Of a stretch of 34,529 nt of DNA, positions 23,415 through 32,072 are shown in pieces. Every line of letters begins with the position of its first letter. Positions within the stretch are counted from its first letter, which is position 1. The notes beneath the pieces are model-generated. The model searched no databases and had not been told where the DNA came from. It saw nothing but the letters and a program-made list of their open reading frames with translations. Made by a program: the position numbers and the translations under genes. The DNA comes from an uncultured Bacilli bacterium (GTDB lineage: Bacteria; Bacillota_I; Bacilli_A; RF39; UBA660). Location: positions 1 through 34,529 of the forward strand of contig CALVYX010000044.1 in assembly GCA_944372315.1 (NCBI GenBank). Direction: 5' to 3'.

Positions 23415-23907
23415 TATTGCTTCCTAAACTAATAAAAGTTACAATAACATCAATAATAAACAAAAGTACTAAAATGTAAGTAATAAATTTTGGTACTTTT
23501 TTTATAAATTTGTCTAGAAGTGGTTTTAGTAAATAGACAACTAATATACTGGCACCTCCCCAAAGAAGACACATTTTTAATGATGTATATTTTCCAATAT
23601 GAAATTGTTCGTAGGAATAGTCCCAAAATACTCTACCAAATAAATTTTCTATGATTGTTCCTCCAATATATTCTAAAGTGGATAAAAAAATAGCACTAAA
23701 AACAAATAATACAAATGGGAAAATATATTTATTAACTTTTAATTTTTTTAAGATATGATTAATTATTAAAATTAAAACAACTCCAAATCCATAAATGGGA
23801 GTCCAAAATCCAAAGAGAATACCACTATCTACATGAACGTAAACAAAATTTTCAATAAAATGACCAATAATAGAGAATAAGAAAAAAATATTTAAATAAT
23901 AGTACAT
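23389..23907 (-). CDS. CmpB-like (putative ABC transporter type) membrane protein
   Basis: The start at 23907 follows GGTGAA by 6 bases; the frame continues 48 codons upstream without a site. The 172-residue protein has about five hydrophobic helices. The early WTPIYGFGVVLI segment and the later STLEYIGG and FWDYS resemble the CmpB family (PF06541), annotated as putative ABC transporters although no ATPase is attached. Its function is unknown. The 3' end overlaps the aldehyde dehydrogenase homologue tail to tail with no obvious terminator between them. The gene is divergent from the unknown gene at 24015. Confidence 0.75.
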   Translation of the reverse strand: MYYYLNIFFLFSIIGHFIENFVYVHVDSGILFGFWTPIYGFGVVLILIINHILKKLKVNKYIFPFVLFVFSAIFLSTLEYIGGTIIENLFGRVFWDYSYEQFHIGKYTSLKMCLLWGGASILVVYLLKPLLDKFIKKVPKFITYILVLLFIIDVIVTFISLGSNITLTHYLK

Positions 23908-23959
23908 AATATTCACCATTATTAATATGTAAAATATATTTATAAATATACAAATGTAT

Positions 23960-23988
23960 TTGAATTTAATTTTTAATTCTAGTATAAT
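23960..23988 (+). promoter_or_regulatory. Sigma-A promoter for the gene at 24015
   Basis: TTGAAT at 23960-23965 and TATAAT at 23983-23988 are 17 bases apart. Confidence 0.8.
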
Positions 23989-24014
23989 ACTATTTATAGA
24001 GATGGGGAATTTAT

Positions 24015-24623
24015 ATGAATAATTTAGATATAATGGATAGAGCAACTTCATTTACAACGGGTGCATATATGAGAGCATATTATCATGAAGTTCAGGAATC
24101 GAAAATAACGTACCTGGAATTAGAACAATTAGCATTAGATTATTCAGCTAATGCATTACAAAAGGTAATGTATGCTAGTGATGGTATGTGTAATGATTAT
24201 ACAAGGCAAGGCAATTTGCGATATGAGATGGCTTCCATTGGTGCAGATGGAATAAAGAATGAATTATTAAAAAACATAGTAAATGTTGCTATATATCATC
24301 GAGAAAAAGATACAAGAGCAAGTAATGAATTAGGTGATCGCTTTAGACCTGGTATGTCTGATGATCAAAAAGCAGTAATTATTTTTAATAATCTTGTTAA
24401 TCATGGAGTAGAAAAAGGGTATGAAATATTAAATGATTCTGAAATTTTAAATAGTGCTTGTAGAATTTTTGCTTATTATCGTAGAGAAGGTAAAAAAGAA
24501 GTATTAGATAATATTGCTCAAACTAATAATGTTGCCATGTATGTAAATAATGAATTAGATACTTATTATGCAAGATATGGTAAAAGGGAAGGGTATGGCA
24601 ATCATTCATATGGCATAAAATAG
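24015..24623 (+). CDS. Hypothetical soluble helical protein, 202 residues
   Basis: The protein has no membrane segment or signal peptide and is mainly helical by composition. It contains MDRATSFTTGAYMRAYYHEV, AIYHREKDTRASNELGDRF and an arginine- and tyrosine-rich C-terminus (YYARYGKREGYGNHSYG). GATGGGGA stands 7 bases before the ATG, and a sigma-A promoter lies upstream. The tyrosine/glycine-rich end recalls small structural or coat proteins, but that is too weak to assign. The ileS T-box promoter begins at its stop codon. Family not recognised. Confidence 0.75.
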   Translation: MNNLDIMDRATSFTTGAYMRAYYHEVQESKITYLELEQLALDYSANALQKVMYASDGMCNDYTRQGNLRYEMASIGADGIKNELLKNIVNVAIYHREKDTRASNELGDRFRPGMSDDQKAVIIFNNLVNHGVEKGYEILNDSEILNSACRIFAYYRREGKKEVLDNIAQTNNVAMYVNNELDTYYARYGKREGYGNHSYGIK

Positions 24624-24652
24624 TTGAAAAAGAAAAAAATGTATGATATATT
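24624..24652 (+). promoter_or_regulatory. Promoter of the ileS T-box leader
   Basis: TTGAAA at 24624-24629 and TATATT at 24647-24652 are 17 bases apart, with TGA before the -10. It starts at the stop codon of the preceding gene. Confidence 0.75.
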
Positions 24653-24659
24653 AGATTTC

Positions 24660-24882
24660 GTTAAAGCAAGTGCGAAAGACGTAGTTAAGGTTACAGTCTT
24701 ATAAGAGAGTCTTGATTGGTGAAAAAAGACAGACTAGTATTTAACTAAGATCACTTTCAAGATGCGATTTATGGATAAGATAAATACGGTTACGCGTTAT
24801 AGTATTTAAGATAGAATTTTCTATGAATTAAGGTGGTACCACGAATAAAGTCGTCCTTATAGATATTCTATCTTTTTTATTT
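24660..24882 (+). promoter_or_regulatory. T-box riboswitch, isoleucine (ileS leader)
   Basis: The T-box core AAGGTGGTACCACG is at 24830-24843. A terminator stem pairs AAGATAGAAT (24808-24817) with ATTCTATCTT (24865-24874) and ends in T residues. In stem I, GAAAG at 24674-24678 pairs with CTTTC at 24754-24758, and the probable specifier ATC (Ile) at 24750-24752 lies just above it, followed by A. Uncharged tRNA-Ile should prevent termination and allow ileS to be read. Confidence 0.95.
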
Positions 24883-24896
24883 TAAGGAGGGATAAT

Positions 24897-27800
24897 ATGA
24901 AATTTAAGGAATTATCTAAAGAAAACGTTCATGTATTTGAAAACAATATAAGTAATTATTGGAAAAAGAATAAAGTTTTAGATAAAAGTATTGAAAAAGG
25001 AAAAGATTACTTTGTTTTCTATGATGGACCTGCTACTGCTAATGGAATGCCAGGAGTACATCATATTTTAGCTAAATTATTAAAAGATACTTTCTGTAAA
25101 TATAAGACCATGCAAGGTTATAAGGTTTTACGTAAAGTAGGATGGGATACTCATGGTCTACCTGTAGAGGTTCAAGTTGAAAAAGAATTAGGTTTTTCTG
25201 GCAAATTAGATATTGAAAAATATGGAATTAAAGAGTTTAATGAAAAATGTCGTGAATCTGTTTGGAAAAATGAAGAAGCCTTTAGAAAGTTTACAGAAGA
25301 AATAGGTCAATTTATTGATTTAGAGCATCCTTATGTTACTTATGATAATGATTATATTGAGACTGAATGGTGGATTCTAAAGAAATTCTTTGATGAAGGA
25401 TTAATATATGATGGATTAAAAATTTTACCATATTGTCCAAGATGTGGTACTGGTCTTGCTAGTCATGAAGTAGCACAAGGTTATAAAGAAATAAGTGTAA
25501 ATACTGTTACAGTTCCTTTTAAATTGAAAGATGAAGAAAATACTTATTTATTAGTATGGACAACAACTCCTTGGACTTTAATGGCTAATGTTGCAGCGTG
25601 TGTAAATCCAAATGAAAAATATGTTAAGTGTTTATCAAAAGGATATCATTTTATTGTTGCAGAAAAGCTAGCACACAAGGTGTTAGGGGATGAATTTGAA
25701 GTAGTAGAAGAGTATGTAGGTAAGGATTTAGAGTATAGAGAATATGAACAATTATTACCAATATTAAAAGTTAATAAGAAGGCATTTTATATTACTTGTG
25801 CTGATTATGTAACAATGGAAGATGGTACTGGTATTGTTCATATTGCTCCAGCTTTTGGTCAAGATGACTACGAAGTGGGATTAAAATATGATTTACCAGT
25901 ATTAAATCCAGTGGATGAACAAGGATGTTATACAGAAGGTCCTTGGAAAGGTAGATTAGTAGTAGATCCTAATCTAGAAGTTGAAATAATTAAATACTTA
26001 GCTAAAGAAGATAAATTATTTAAAAAGCAAAAAATGGAACATAACTATCCACATTGTTGGAGATGCAAAACACCACTTGTTTATTATTCAAAACCTAGTT
26101 TATATATTAAGACAACTGCTTTTAAAGATAAAATTATTGAAGAAAATAAGAAAGTACATTGGTATCCAGAGTATGTTGGTGAAAAAAGATTTGGAAATTG
26201 GTTAGAAAATATGAATGATTGGGCAATTTCTAGAAATAGATATTGGGGTACACCAATTCCTTTGTGGAGATGTAGTTGTGGTCATGATGAAATGATTGGA
26301 TCTCGAAGTGAATTAGTAGAAAAAGCAATTGAAAAGATTGACGAGAAAATAGAATTACATCGCCCTTATGTAGATGATATACATATTAAATGTCCAGTTT
26401 GTGGAAAAGAAATGACTAGAATAAAAGATGTCATTGATTGTTGGTTTGATTCAGGTGCAATGCCTTTTGCTCAATATCATTATCCTTTTGAAAATAAAGA
26501 ATTGTTTGAATGTCAATTTCCAGCAGACTTTATTTCGGAAGGAATTGATCAAACAAGAGGATGGTTCTATTCCTTATTAGTTATTTCCACATTTGTTAAA
26601 GGATGTTCACCATATAAAAATGTTTTAGTAAATGATTTAATATTAGATAAGTATGGTCAAAAAATGCATAAGAGTAAAGGTAATGCAGTGGAACCATTTG
26701 GTATTTTAGAAAAATATGGGGCAGATGCTACTAGATTTTATATGTTACATGCATCTCCTGTTTGGACACCTTTAAAATTTGATAAAGATGGAATTAAAGA
26801 AATTCAATCTAAATTCTTTGGTACACTAAAAAATACTTATACTTTCTTCCAACTATATGCTAATACTGATAACTTAGATCCACGTGAATTTAAAGTAGAG
26901 TATAAGAAGTTAGAAGAGATCGATAAATGGTTATTATCTAAATATAATAAATTAATAGATTATGTGACTAATGCTATGGAAGAATATGATTTAAATAAAG
27001 CTTGTAAAGCTATTAATATTTTTGTTAATGAAGATTTATCTAATTGGTATATAAGACGTAATAGAAGAAGATTCTGGGCTAGTAAATTAGATGATAATAA
27101 AAAAGCTGTTTATCAAACTACTTACGAAGTATTGGTTGGTTTATGTAAATTAATAGCACCTATTGCACCATTTACAGTAGAAGAAATGTATCGTAATCTA
27201 ACTGGGGAAGAAAGTGTTCATCTAGCAAGTTATCCAGTGTGTGATAAAAAGAGGTTTAATGATGCTATTGAGACTAGAATGGATTTAGTAAGAGATTTAA
27301 TATCCCTAGGTAGAAATGCTAGAGAAGAAGTAAAAATTAAAGTAAGACAGCCAATCAGTGAAGTAATTTTAGATGGTAAGAATGAAAGTACTATTAGTGA
27401 TTTAGTTGATTTAATTAAAGAAGAGTTAAATGTAAAAGAAGTAGTATTTGAAAATGATTTAAGCAAATACATGAATTTCAATGTGAAACCTAATTTTAAA
27501 GAAGTAGGAAAAATTTTAGGACCAAAGATAAAATTATTCCAAGAAGAGTTAACTAAATTATCTGTTGAAGATATAAATAAATTAAAAAATAATGAAAGTA
27601 TTTTAATTAAACTAGATGGAGAAGATTTTACGGTAGAACCTAATATGGTTGATATTAGAGTAGAATCTAAAGAAGGTTTTAATGCGTCATACGAAGGAAA
27701 TAATTTTATTGTTTTAAATACGACTTTAACTAAAGAATTAATTAATGAAGGAATTGCTAGAGAATTAATTAGTAAAGTACAACAATTAAGAAAGAATTAT

Positions 27801-27989
27801 GACTTTGATATATTGGATCGCATTGATATCTTATATGAAGAAAATAAAGAATTTGAAGAAGCAATTAATGATTATATTGACTTTATTAAAAAAGAAACTT
27901 TGTGTGATAATTTAGTAAAAGTTGATAATTTAGAAGAAGTTACTAACTTAAATGGATTAGAAGTTAAATTTGATGTAATAAAAAAGTAA
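24897..27989 (+). CDS. ileS: Isoleucyl-tRNA synthetase, type 2 (IleRS2)
   Basis: The 1030-residue enzyme charges tRNA-Ile. Its length and the segment WDTHGLPVEVQVEKELG place it in the eukaryote-like IleRS2 class, which resists mupirocin better than the IleRS1 of most bacteria. The usual HxGH signature reads G53-V-H-H56, the swapped GxHH form; the KMSKS loop is KMHKS at 589-593. The editing domain (about 200-400) contains TTPWTL. Zinc-type Cys pairs occur at CPRCG, CWRC and CPVCG. A C-terminal extension with VKPNF and ELINEGIARELI is typical of type 2. AAGGAGGG precedes the ATG. The gene is governed by the T-box directly upstream and closed by a terminator. Confidence 0.97.
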   Translation: MKFKELSKENVHVFENNISNYWKKNKVLDKSIEKGKDYFVFYDGPATANGMPGVHHILAKLLKDTFCKYKTMQGYKVLRKVGWDTHGLPVEVQVEKELGFSGKLDIEKYGIKEFNEKCRESVWKNEEAFRKFTEEIGQFIDLEHPYVTYDNDYIETEWWILKKFFDEGLIYDGLKILPYCPRCGTGLASHEVAQGYKEISVNTVTVPFKLKDEENTYLLVWTTTPWTLMANVAACVNPNEKYVKCLSKGYHFIVAEKLAHKVLGDEFEVVEEYVGKDLEYREYEQLLPILKVNKKAFYITCADYVTMEDGTGIVHIAPAFGQDDYEVGLKYDLPVLNPVDEQGCYTEGPWKGRLVVDPNLEVEIIKYLAKEDKLFKKQKMEHNYPHCWRCKTPLVYYSKPSLYIKTTAFKDKIIEENKKVHWYPEYVGEKRFGNWLENMNDWAISRNRYWGTPIPLWRCSCGHDEMIGSRSELVEKAIEKIDEKIELHRPYVDDIHIKCPVCGKEMTRIKDVIDCWFDSGAMPFAQYHYPFENKELFECQFPADFISEGIDQTRGWFYSLLVISTFVKGCSPYKNVLVNDLILDKYGQKMHKSKGNAVEPFGILEKYGADATRFYMLHASPVWTPLKFDKDGIKEIQSKFFGTLKNTYTFFQLYANTDNLDPREFKVEYKKLEEIDKWLLSKYNKLIDYVTNAMEEYDLNKACKAINIFVNEDLSNWYIRRNRRRFWASKLDDNKKAVYQTTYEVLVGLCKLIAPIAPFTVEEMYRNLTGEESVHLASYPVCDKKRFNDAIETRMDLVRDLISLGRNAREEVKIKVRQPISEVILDGKNESTISDLVDLIKEELNVKEVVFENDLSKYMNFNVKPNFKEVGKILGPKIKLFQEELTKLSVEDINKLKNNESILIKLDGEDFTVEPNMVDIRVESKEGFNASYEGNNFIVLNTTLTKELINEGIARELISKVQQLRKNYDFDILDRIDILYEENKEFEEAINDYIDFIKKETLCDNLVKVDNLEEVTNLNGLEVKFDVIKK

Positions 27990-28016
27990 AATAGCAATGT
28001 TATTTTGCTTTTTTTA
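27982..28016 (+). terminator. Terminator after ileS
   Basis: AGTAAAATA pairs with TATTTTGCT (one G-T pair) across a 7-base loop and runs into seven T residues. The stem overlaps the stop codon. Confidence 0.75.
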
Positions 28017-28034
28017 GTTTTAAAATGATATACT
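28005..28034 (+). promoter_or_regulatory. Probable promoter for the rubredoxin operon
   Basis: TATACT at 28029-28034 is preceded by TGA (extended -10). TTGCTT at 28005-28010 is a weak -35 at 18 bases, inside the ileS terminator. Confidence 0.45.
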
Positions 28035-28051
28035 TATATTAGGAGGTAACA

Positions 28052-28714
28052 ATGAAGAAGTATGTTTGTAAAATTTGTGGATATGTTTATGATGAAGCAA
28101 ATGAAAAAGTAAAGTTTGATGATTTACCAGATGATTGGAAATGTCCATTATGTGGTGCACCTAAAAGTATGTTTCAATTATTAGAAGAAGAAAGTGTAAG
28201 TGACGAAGAAAAAAAGATCGAAAATAGTCACGAATCCAATGAAGAAGATATGAGGGAGATGACTTATGGAGAATTAAGTGCTCTATGCTCTAATCTTAGC
28301 CGTGGATGTGAAAAGCAATACTTATCAAGAGAATCAGAATTGTTTAAAAAGTTAAGCGATTATTATGATAAGAAGAGTAAAGAACAAAAAGAAGATAATT
28401 ACAATATTGATCTCTTAATAGATAAGATCAATAATGATTTAGAGACTAATTATAAAAAAGCAAGAGAAATCAGTGAAAAAGAAAAAGATCGAGGAGCATT
28501 AAGAATTATTACTTGGGGAGAAAAAGTGACAATGATTTTAAAATCATTATTAACATCATATCAAAGTAAAGGAGAAGATTTCTTCAAGGATAAGAAAATA
28601 TATGTTTGTGATATTTGTGGATTTATTTATGTAGGAGAAGAAGCTCCTGATATTTGTCCAATATGTAAAGTTCCTAGTTTTAAAATATTAGAAGTAAGAA
28701 AAGAGGTAGTGTAA
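28052..28714 (+). CDS. Double rubredoxin-domain protein with helical middle
   Basis: The 220-residue protein has a complete rubredoxin at the N-terminus (Cys pairs in CKICGYVY and CPLCGAP), a central helical part (about 70-180), and a shorter rubredoxin-like ribbon at the C-terminus (CDICGFIY and CPICKVP). The plan recalls rubrerythrins, which reduce peroxide. However, the central helices show no ExxH motif and almost no His, so a diiron site is not apparent. It is more likely an electron carrier or a rubrerythrin relative that has lost or changed the centre. AGGAGG lies before the ATG. The ferredoxin gene starts one base after its stop, so they form an operon, probably for oxidative-stress electron transfer. 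Confidence 0.9.
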   Translation: MKKYVCKICGYVYDEANEKVKFDDLPDDWKCPLCGAPKSMFQLLEEESVSDEEKKIENSHESNEEDMREMTYGELSALCSNLSRGCEKQYLSRESELFKKLSDYYDKKSKEQKEDNYNIDLLIDKINNDLETNYKKAREISEKEKDRGALRIITWGEKVTMILKSLLTSYQSKGEDFFKDKKIYVCDICGFIYVGEEAPDICPICKVPSFKILEVRKEVV

Positions 28715-28715
28715 G

Positions 28716-29219
28716 ATGGAATCTAAGAAAGTAAGAGCGGTCAGAAATTTAAGATTATGTAGTAAAGACTGTTTATGTTTATATGTTTGTCCAACAGGCG
28801 CTACAGATACAGAAACAGGACAGGTGGATTTCCAAAAATGTATTGGTTGTGGAGCATGTGCTAAAGCTTGTCCTGCTGGAGCTATTTCTATGGTTCCTTA
28901 TCAATATCCAAAGCAACAAGTAAAAGATGAGAAAGTAATGCAAAGTTTAAATAATATTTTTAAAAGTAAAACCGATCAAGAAAATATTGCTTATAGGTTA
29001 TATGAGAAAAGCTCTTCTCAAGTAGAAAAACAATTTTTAAAAGCGTTAATTAGATCTAATCGCCTATTAGCAGAAGATACAATAAGGGAAGCTGGATATA
29101 TGCTTCCTCAAAGTAAAAATACTAATGCATTCTTAAAGTCTTTATTAGATAATAGTGATGAAGATTTTCCCAAAGATGCCGTTAATGAGTTATTAGAACT
29201 TTTAGAATGTAATGAATAA
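28716..29219 (+). CDS. Ferredoxin-type 4Fe-4S protein with C-terminal helical domain
   Basis: The 167-residue protein has two cluster motifs in the first 60 residues. The second, CIGCGACAKACP, is a standard 4Fe-4S site. The first has odd spacing, C-x3-C-x-C-x3-CP (residues 15-26), but should still form a cluster with the usual crossover. Residues about 70-167 are helical and not found in small ferredoxins. It starts one base after the double-rubredoxin gene, and its ribosome site (AAAGAGGTAG) lies in that gene's end. The partners likely exchange electrons. The exact redox pathway cannot be read from the window. Confidence 0.9.
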   Translation: MESKKVRAVRNLRLCSKDCLCLYVCPTGATDTETGQVDFQKCIGCGACAKACPAGAISMVPYQYPKQQVKDEKVMQSLNNIFKSKTDQENIAYRLYEKSSSQVEKQFLKALIRSNRLLAEDTIREAGYMLPQSKNTNAFLKSLLDNSDEDFPKDAVNELLELLECNE

Positions 29220-29232
29220 TACAAAGAAATGA

Positions 29233-29261
29233 TTGTGAATTGTTTTTGAATGGATTATAAT
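29233..29261 (+). promoter_or_regulatory. Promoter for dnaB
   Basis: TTGTGA at 29233-29238 and TATAAT at 29256-29261 are 17 bases apart. Confidence 0.6.
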
Positions 29262-29286
29262 AAATTTAGTTTGAGGTGGTGATATC

Positions 29287-30588
29287 ATGAATACTATTTT
29301 ACCGGCAGATACTTATATTGTAGTTAATAAGACGATAACAGATGACATAGATCGTAAAATAGTAACCATGTTATATCAACCAATTATTGGTCATACGGCT
29401 ACTAATTTGTATTTTACATTGTTTGACGATTTATTAAAAAAAGATGTGATGAGTGAAGAGTTAACGCATCATCACTTAATGGCTACTATGCAATTAAAAT
29501 TGGAAGATATATTAATTGCAAGGGAAAAGTTAGAAGCAGTAGGACTTTTAAAGACTTATTTAAAAAAAGATCATGTTAATAATTTTGTATACCTATTATA
29601 TGCTCCATTATCTATTCATGAATTTTTAAACCATCCTATTTTAAATGTTGTTCTTTATAATAACTTAGGAAAAAAAGAATATGATAAGATCGTGAATTGT
29701 TTTAGGATTCCTAAAGTTAATCTTAAAGATTATGAAGATATTACTAAATCATTTAATAATGTCTTTACTAGTGTTAGTGGTAATGCTTTTCTTGAAAATG
29801 ATAATATTATAAAGAAAAATAAAGGAAAAATTGAACTTACTAGCGGAATTGACTTTAATTTGTTAATTTCTTCCATACCTCGTAGTATGGTTAATGAAAA
29901 ATGTTTTACTGATGAAGTGAAAGATTTAATCAATTCTCTAGCTTTTGTATATAATATCGATGATTTGAATATGCAGGGTTTGGTTAGAAATAGCCTAAAT
30001 GAAAAAGGATTAATTGACAAAAATGAATTACGTCGTAGTGCTAGAAACTTTTATCAATTTGAACAAGGAGGTAAATTGCCAACTCTTATCTATAGTAAAC
30101 AACCAGATTATTTGAAAACTCCTAGTGGCGATACTTCTAATTGGGCTAAACAAGTATATACTTTTGAAAATATTACGCCTTATGATTATTTAAGGAGTAA
30201 ATATAAAAAAGGGGAACCTACATTAAGAGAGTTACAAATCATTGAAGATTTAATGGTGAAACAAAAGATGAAACCAGGAGTAGTTAATGTTTTAATCGAT
30301 TATGTGTTAAAAGTAAATAATCAAAAATTTACAAGAAGTTATGTTGAGACGGTGGCTGGGCAATGGAGTAGATTGAATATTGAAACAGTAGAAGGGGCTA
30401 TGCGAACAGCTGAAAAGGAGCATAAGAAATTAAAGAAAATGTTAAACAAAGATAAGGCAGTTACTAATAATAAATATAAACCAAAAGAAGAAGTTTTACC
30501 TTCTTGGTTTGATAAAGAAATAGAAAACAAAGAAATGAGCAAAGAAGAAGAAGAAGAACTTGATAATTTGTTAAAAGAATTTAGTTAG
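29287..30588 (+). CDS. dnaB: Replication initiation protein DnaB (Bacilli type)
   Basis: The 433-residue protein is the Bacilli DnaB, which works with DnaD and DnaI to load the replicative helicase at origins and stalled forks and is membrane-associated. It is not the helicase. The N-terminal winged-helix part begins with a DnaB-like DRKIVTMLYQPIIGHTA. The C-terminal DnaD-like domain contains GEPTLRELQIIEDLM, PGVVNVLIDYVL and a YxxxxAxxW-like AGQWSRLNI. An acidic tail follows. AGGTGGTGAT precedes the ATG. In Bacillus dnaI comes next; here a small nucleotide-metabolism-like gene takes that place, 14 bases downstream. Confidence 0.92.
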   Translation: MNTILPADTYIVVNKTITDDIDRKIVTMLYQPIIGHTATNLYFTLFDDLLKKDVMSEELTHHHLMATMQLKLEDILIAREKLEAVGLLKTYLKKDHVNNFVYLLYAPLSIHEFLNHPILNVVLYNNLGKKEYDKIVNCFRIPKVNLKDYEDITKSFNNVFTSVSGNAFLENDNIIKKNKGKIELTSGIDFNLLISSIPRSMVNEKCFTDEVKDLINSLAFVYNIDDLNMQGLVRNSLNEKGLIDKNELRRSARNFYQFEQGGKLPTLIYSKQPDYLKTPSGDTSNWAKQVYTFENITPYDYLRSKYKKGEPTLRELQIIEDLMVKQKMKPGVVNVLIDYVLKVNNQKFTRSYVETVAGQWSRLNIETVEGAMRTAEKEHKKLKKMLNKDKAVTNNKYKPKEEVLPSWFDKEIENKEMSKEEEEELDNLLKEFS

Positions 30589-30602
30589 GAATATAGGTAT
30601 TT

Positions 30603-30920
30603 ATGGATAATATAAAAGTAGTAACTATTTGTGGAAGTATGAGGTTTAAAGAAAAAATGCTACAAATGGCAGAAGAGTTAGAATTAAAAAAAGGATATGC
30701 CGTACTTCAAGTGGTTTTTATAAATGAAAATAGAAATTGTAGTAAAGAAGAGTTCGAACGACTTGGTAAACTTCATTTTAAGAGAATAGAAATTAGTGAT
30801 GCTATCTATGTAGTAAATGTAGGTGGATATATAGGAGAATCAACTAGAAAAGAAATAGAATATGCTAAATCATTACATAAAGAGATTTTATCATTAGAAC
30901 CACTAGATGATGATAAATAG
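30603..30920 (+). CDS. Small nucleoside 2-deoxyribosyltransferase-like protein
   Basis: The 105-residue protein has a Rossmann-like start VVTICGSMRF, an acidic helix, and the segment SDAIYVVNVGGYIGESTRKEIEYA. That segment resembles the DxxxV and GTxxEIxxA features of nucleoside deoxyribosyltransferase-like domains (and DUF4406-type relatives). The conserved Asp and Glu of that pattern are kept. It may bind or process a nucleotide, but the reaction is not known. The ribosome site is weak (AGGT at 30597-30600). It follows dnaB by 14 bases and probably shares its transcript. Confidence 0.75.
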   Translation: MDNIKVVTICGSMRFKEKMLQMAEELELKKGYAVLQVVFINENRNCSKEEFERLGKLHFKRIEISDAIYVVNVGGYIGESTRKEIEYAKSLHKEILSLEPLDDDK

Positions 30921-30943
30921 AGAATTGATTTCTCTATTTTTAT
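30913..30943 (+). terminator. Terminator after the dnaB unit
   Basis: AAATAGAGAA pairs with TTCTCTATTT around a short loop and is followed by T residues. It covers the stop codon. Confidence 0.8.
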
Positions 30944-30953
30944 TTGTTATAAT
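30925..30953 (+). promoter_or_regulatory. Promoter for the gene at 30981
   Basis: TTGATT at 30925-30930 lies in the terminator loop and its 3' arm. TATAAT at 30948-30953 follows after 17 bases. Confidence 0.65.
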
Positions 30954-30980
30954 AGTGCTTACTTTTTGAAAGGAGTATTT

Positions 30981-31334
30981 ATGAAATCAATCATTTTTGT
31001 AACACCATTAGACATAAATTCAATAGATAAATTATCTTATACTGATCATACCGTTGTATATTATGACAAAGAAAGTAATTTAATAAAAAGAGCAATACCA
31101 GATTATAAAGGGAATTTTATATCTGATCCTAATATTGAAGAAGCGATTCATTCTAATAGAGTAGCTTGTTTTAAAAATGTTAATTATAGACATATAAGTA
31201 AAGAAGATAACTTAATTACTTTAACTATTGATGATGGTATAGTTGTAGATATGACTAGTAATAATTATAGTGATATAGAATTTGTTAGTTTATTATCTAA
31301 TCGTGGTAAAAAATTAGTGAAAAGATTGAAATAA
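30981..31334 (+). CDS. Hypothetical protein, 117 residues
   Basis: ATG 30981 follows AAAGGAG by 6 bases; an in-frame start at 30966 is inside the ribosome site region and is rejected. The product is a soluble mixed alpha/beta protein starting MKSIIFVTPLDINSID, with DHTVVYYDKESNLIKRAIPDY and a basic C-terminus (GKKLVKRLK). No cysteine-based or nucleotide-binding motif is seen. It has its own sigma-A promoter. It is followed directly by the serine T-box leader with no clear terminator. Family not recognised. Confidence 0.75.
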   Translation: MKSIIFVTPLDINSIDKLSYTDHTVVYYDKESNLIKRAIPDYKGNFISDPNIEEAIHSNRVACFKNVNYRHISKEDNLITLTIDDGIVVDMTSNNYSDIEFVSLLSNRGKKLVKRLK

Positions 31335-31363
31335 TAGTTAATTTATGTTAGTATAAATTTATA

Positions 31364-31568
31364 AATCGTTGATTGAGACTAGTAGGTATTTGTTTATTAA
31401 ATCAGAGACTTAGTGGAGGGTGTGAACTAAGAATAAAAATACGCGAATCAACTCATGAGTGAAATAGGGAAATATAGTATCTATTTCCGGGTAACCGTTA
31501 TCTAAATTAAGACTAAAGTAGGATGGCACCGCAATTATTTTGCTCCTATTGTTAGTCTTTTTATTTTT
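31364..31568 (+). promoter_or_regulatory. T-box riboswitch, serine (HD hydrolase-serS leader)
   Basis: The core AGGATGGCACCGC is at 31520-31532. A terminator pairs AAGACTAA with GTTAGTCTT and ends in a T run near 31566. The base of stem I pairs TGAG (31374-31377) with CTCA (31452-31455). The probable specifier TCA (Ser) at 31448-31450, followed by A, occupies the same place relative to the stem as ATC does in the ileS leader. No convincing promoter was found; TATAAA at 31352-31357 is the best -10. Confidence 0.93.
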
Positions 31569-31579
31569 TAGGAGGAGAT

Positions 31580-32071
31580 ATGTTAAAGGATATTTTAAAT
31601 GAATATTATGATAGTGTTTTAAATGAAGAAGATCTTTATCAAAAAAGTAAAATATTAGTTAATTTTTTATTCAAAGATATAAAAGATAAAGAGATGGAAC
31701 CTTATATTGGACATTTAGAAAGAGTTAGTAATAAAATGTCTAGTGAAAAGGGAAAAATAGTAGGGCTTCTACATGATGTGGTGGAAGATACTAAAATAAC
31801 CTTGGAAGATTTGAAGAAATTAGGTTATACTGATAATATAATAGTAGCAGTAGATATCGTCTCGAAAAGACAAGAGGAAGACTATGATACTTATATCGAT
31901 AGAGTAATAAGTAGTGGAAATACTATAGCATTAGAACTCAAAAAATGTGATTTAGAAGATAATATGGATCCTAAAAGATTATCAAAATTAGATATAGATA
32001 CTAAACAAAGATTAGAGAAAAAATATAAAAAAGCTTATGAAAAAGTTATTTATTGTTTAAAGGAGAGATAA
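31580..32071 (+). CDS. SpoT/MESH1-like HD-domain hydrolase
   Basis: The 163-residue stand-alone HD domain resembles the (p)ppGpp hydrolase half of RelA/SpoT. Metal and catalytic residues are all present: His45 (IGHLE), His65-Asp66 with Glu69-Asp70 (LLHDVVEDT), and Asp124 (KKCDLEDNM, matching the KLADRxHNM segment). There is no synthetase or regulatory domain. Likely reactions are removal of 3' pyrophosphate from (p)ppGpp or a related nucleotide, but only the fold and motif support this. It is the first gene after the serine T-box, and serS starts one base after its stop. The two are made together when tRNA-Ser is uncharged. Confidence 0.88.
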   Translation: MLKDILNEYYDSVLNEEDLYQKSKILVNFLFKDIKDKEMEPYIGHLERVSNKMSSEKGKIVGLLHDVVEDTKITLEDLKKLGYTDNIIVAVDIVSKRQEEDYDTYIDRVISSGNTIALELKKCDLEDNMDPKRLSKLDIDTKQRLEKKYKKAYEKVIYCLKER

Positions 32072-32072
32072 T

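Noticed and set aside
28005..28010. A shared promoter for ileS and the rubredoxin operon
   Set aside because: A terminator separates them, so read-through should be minor.
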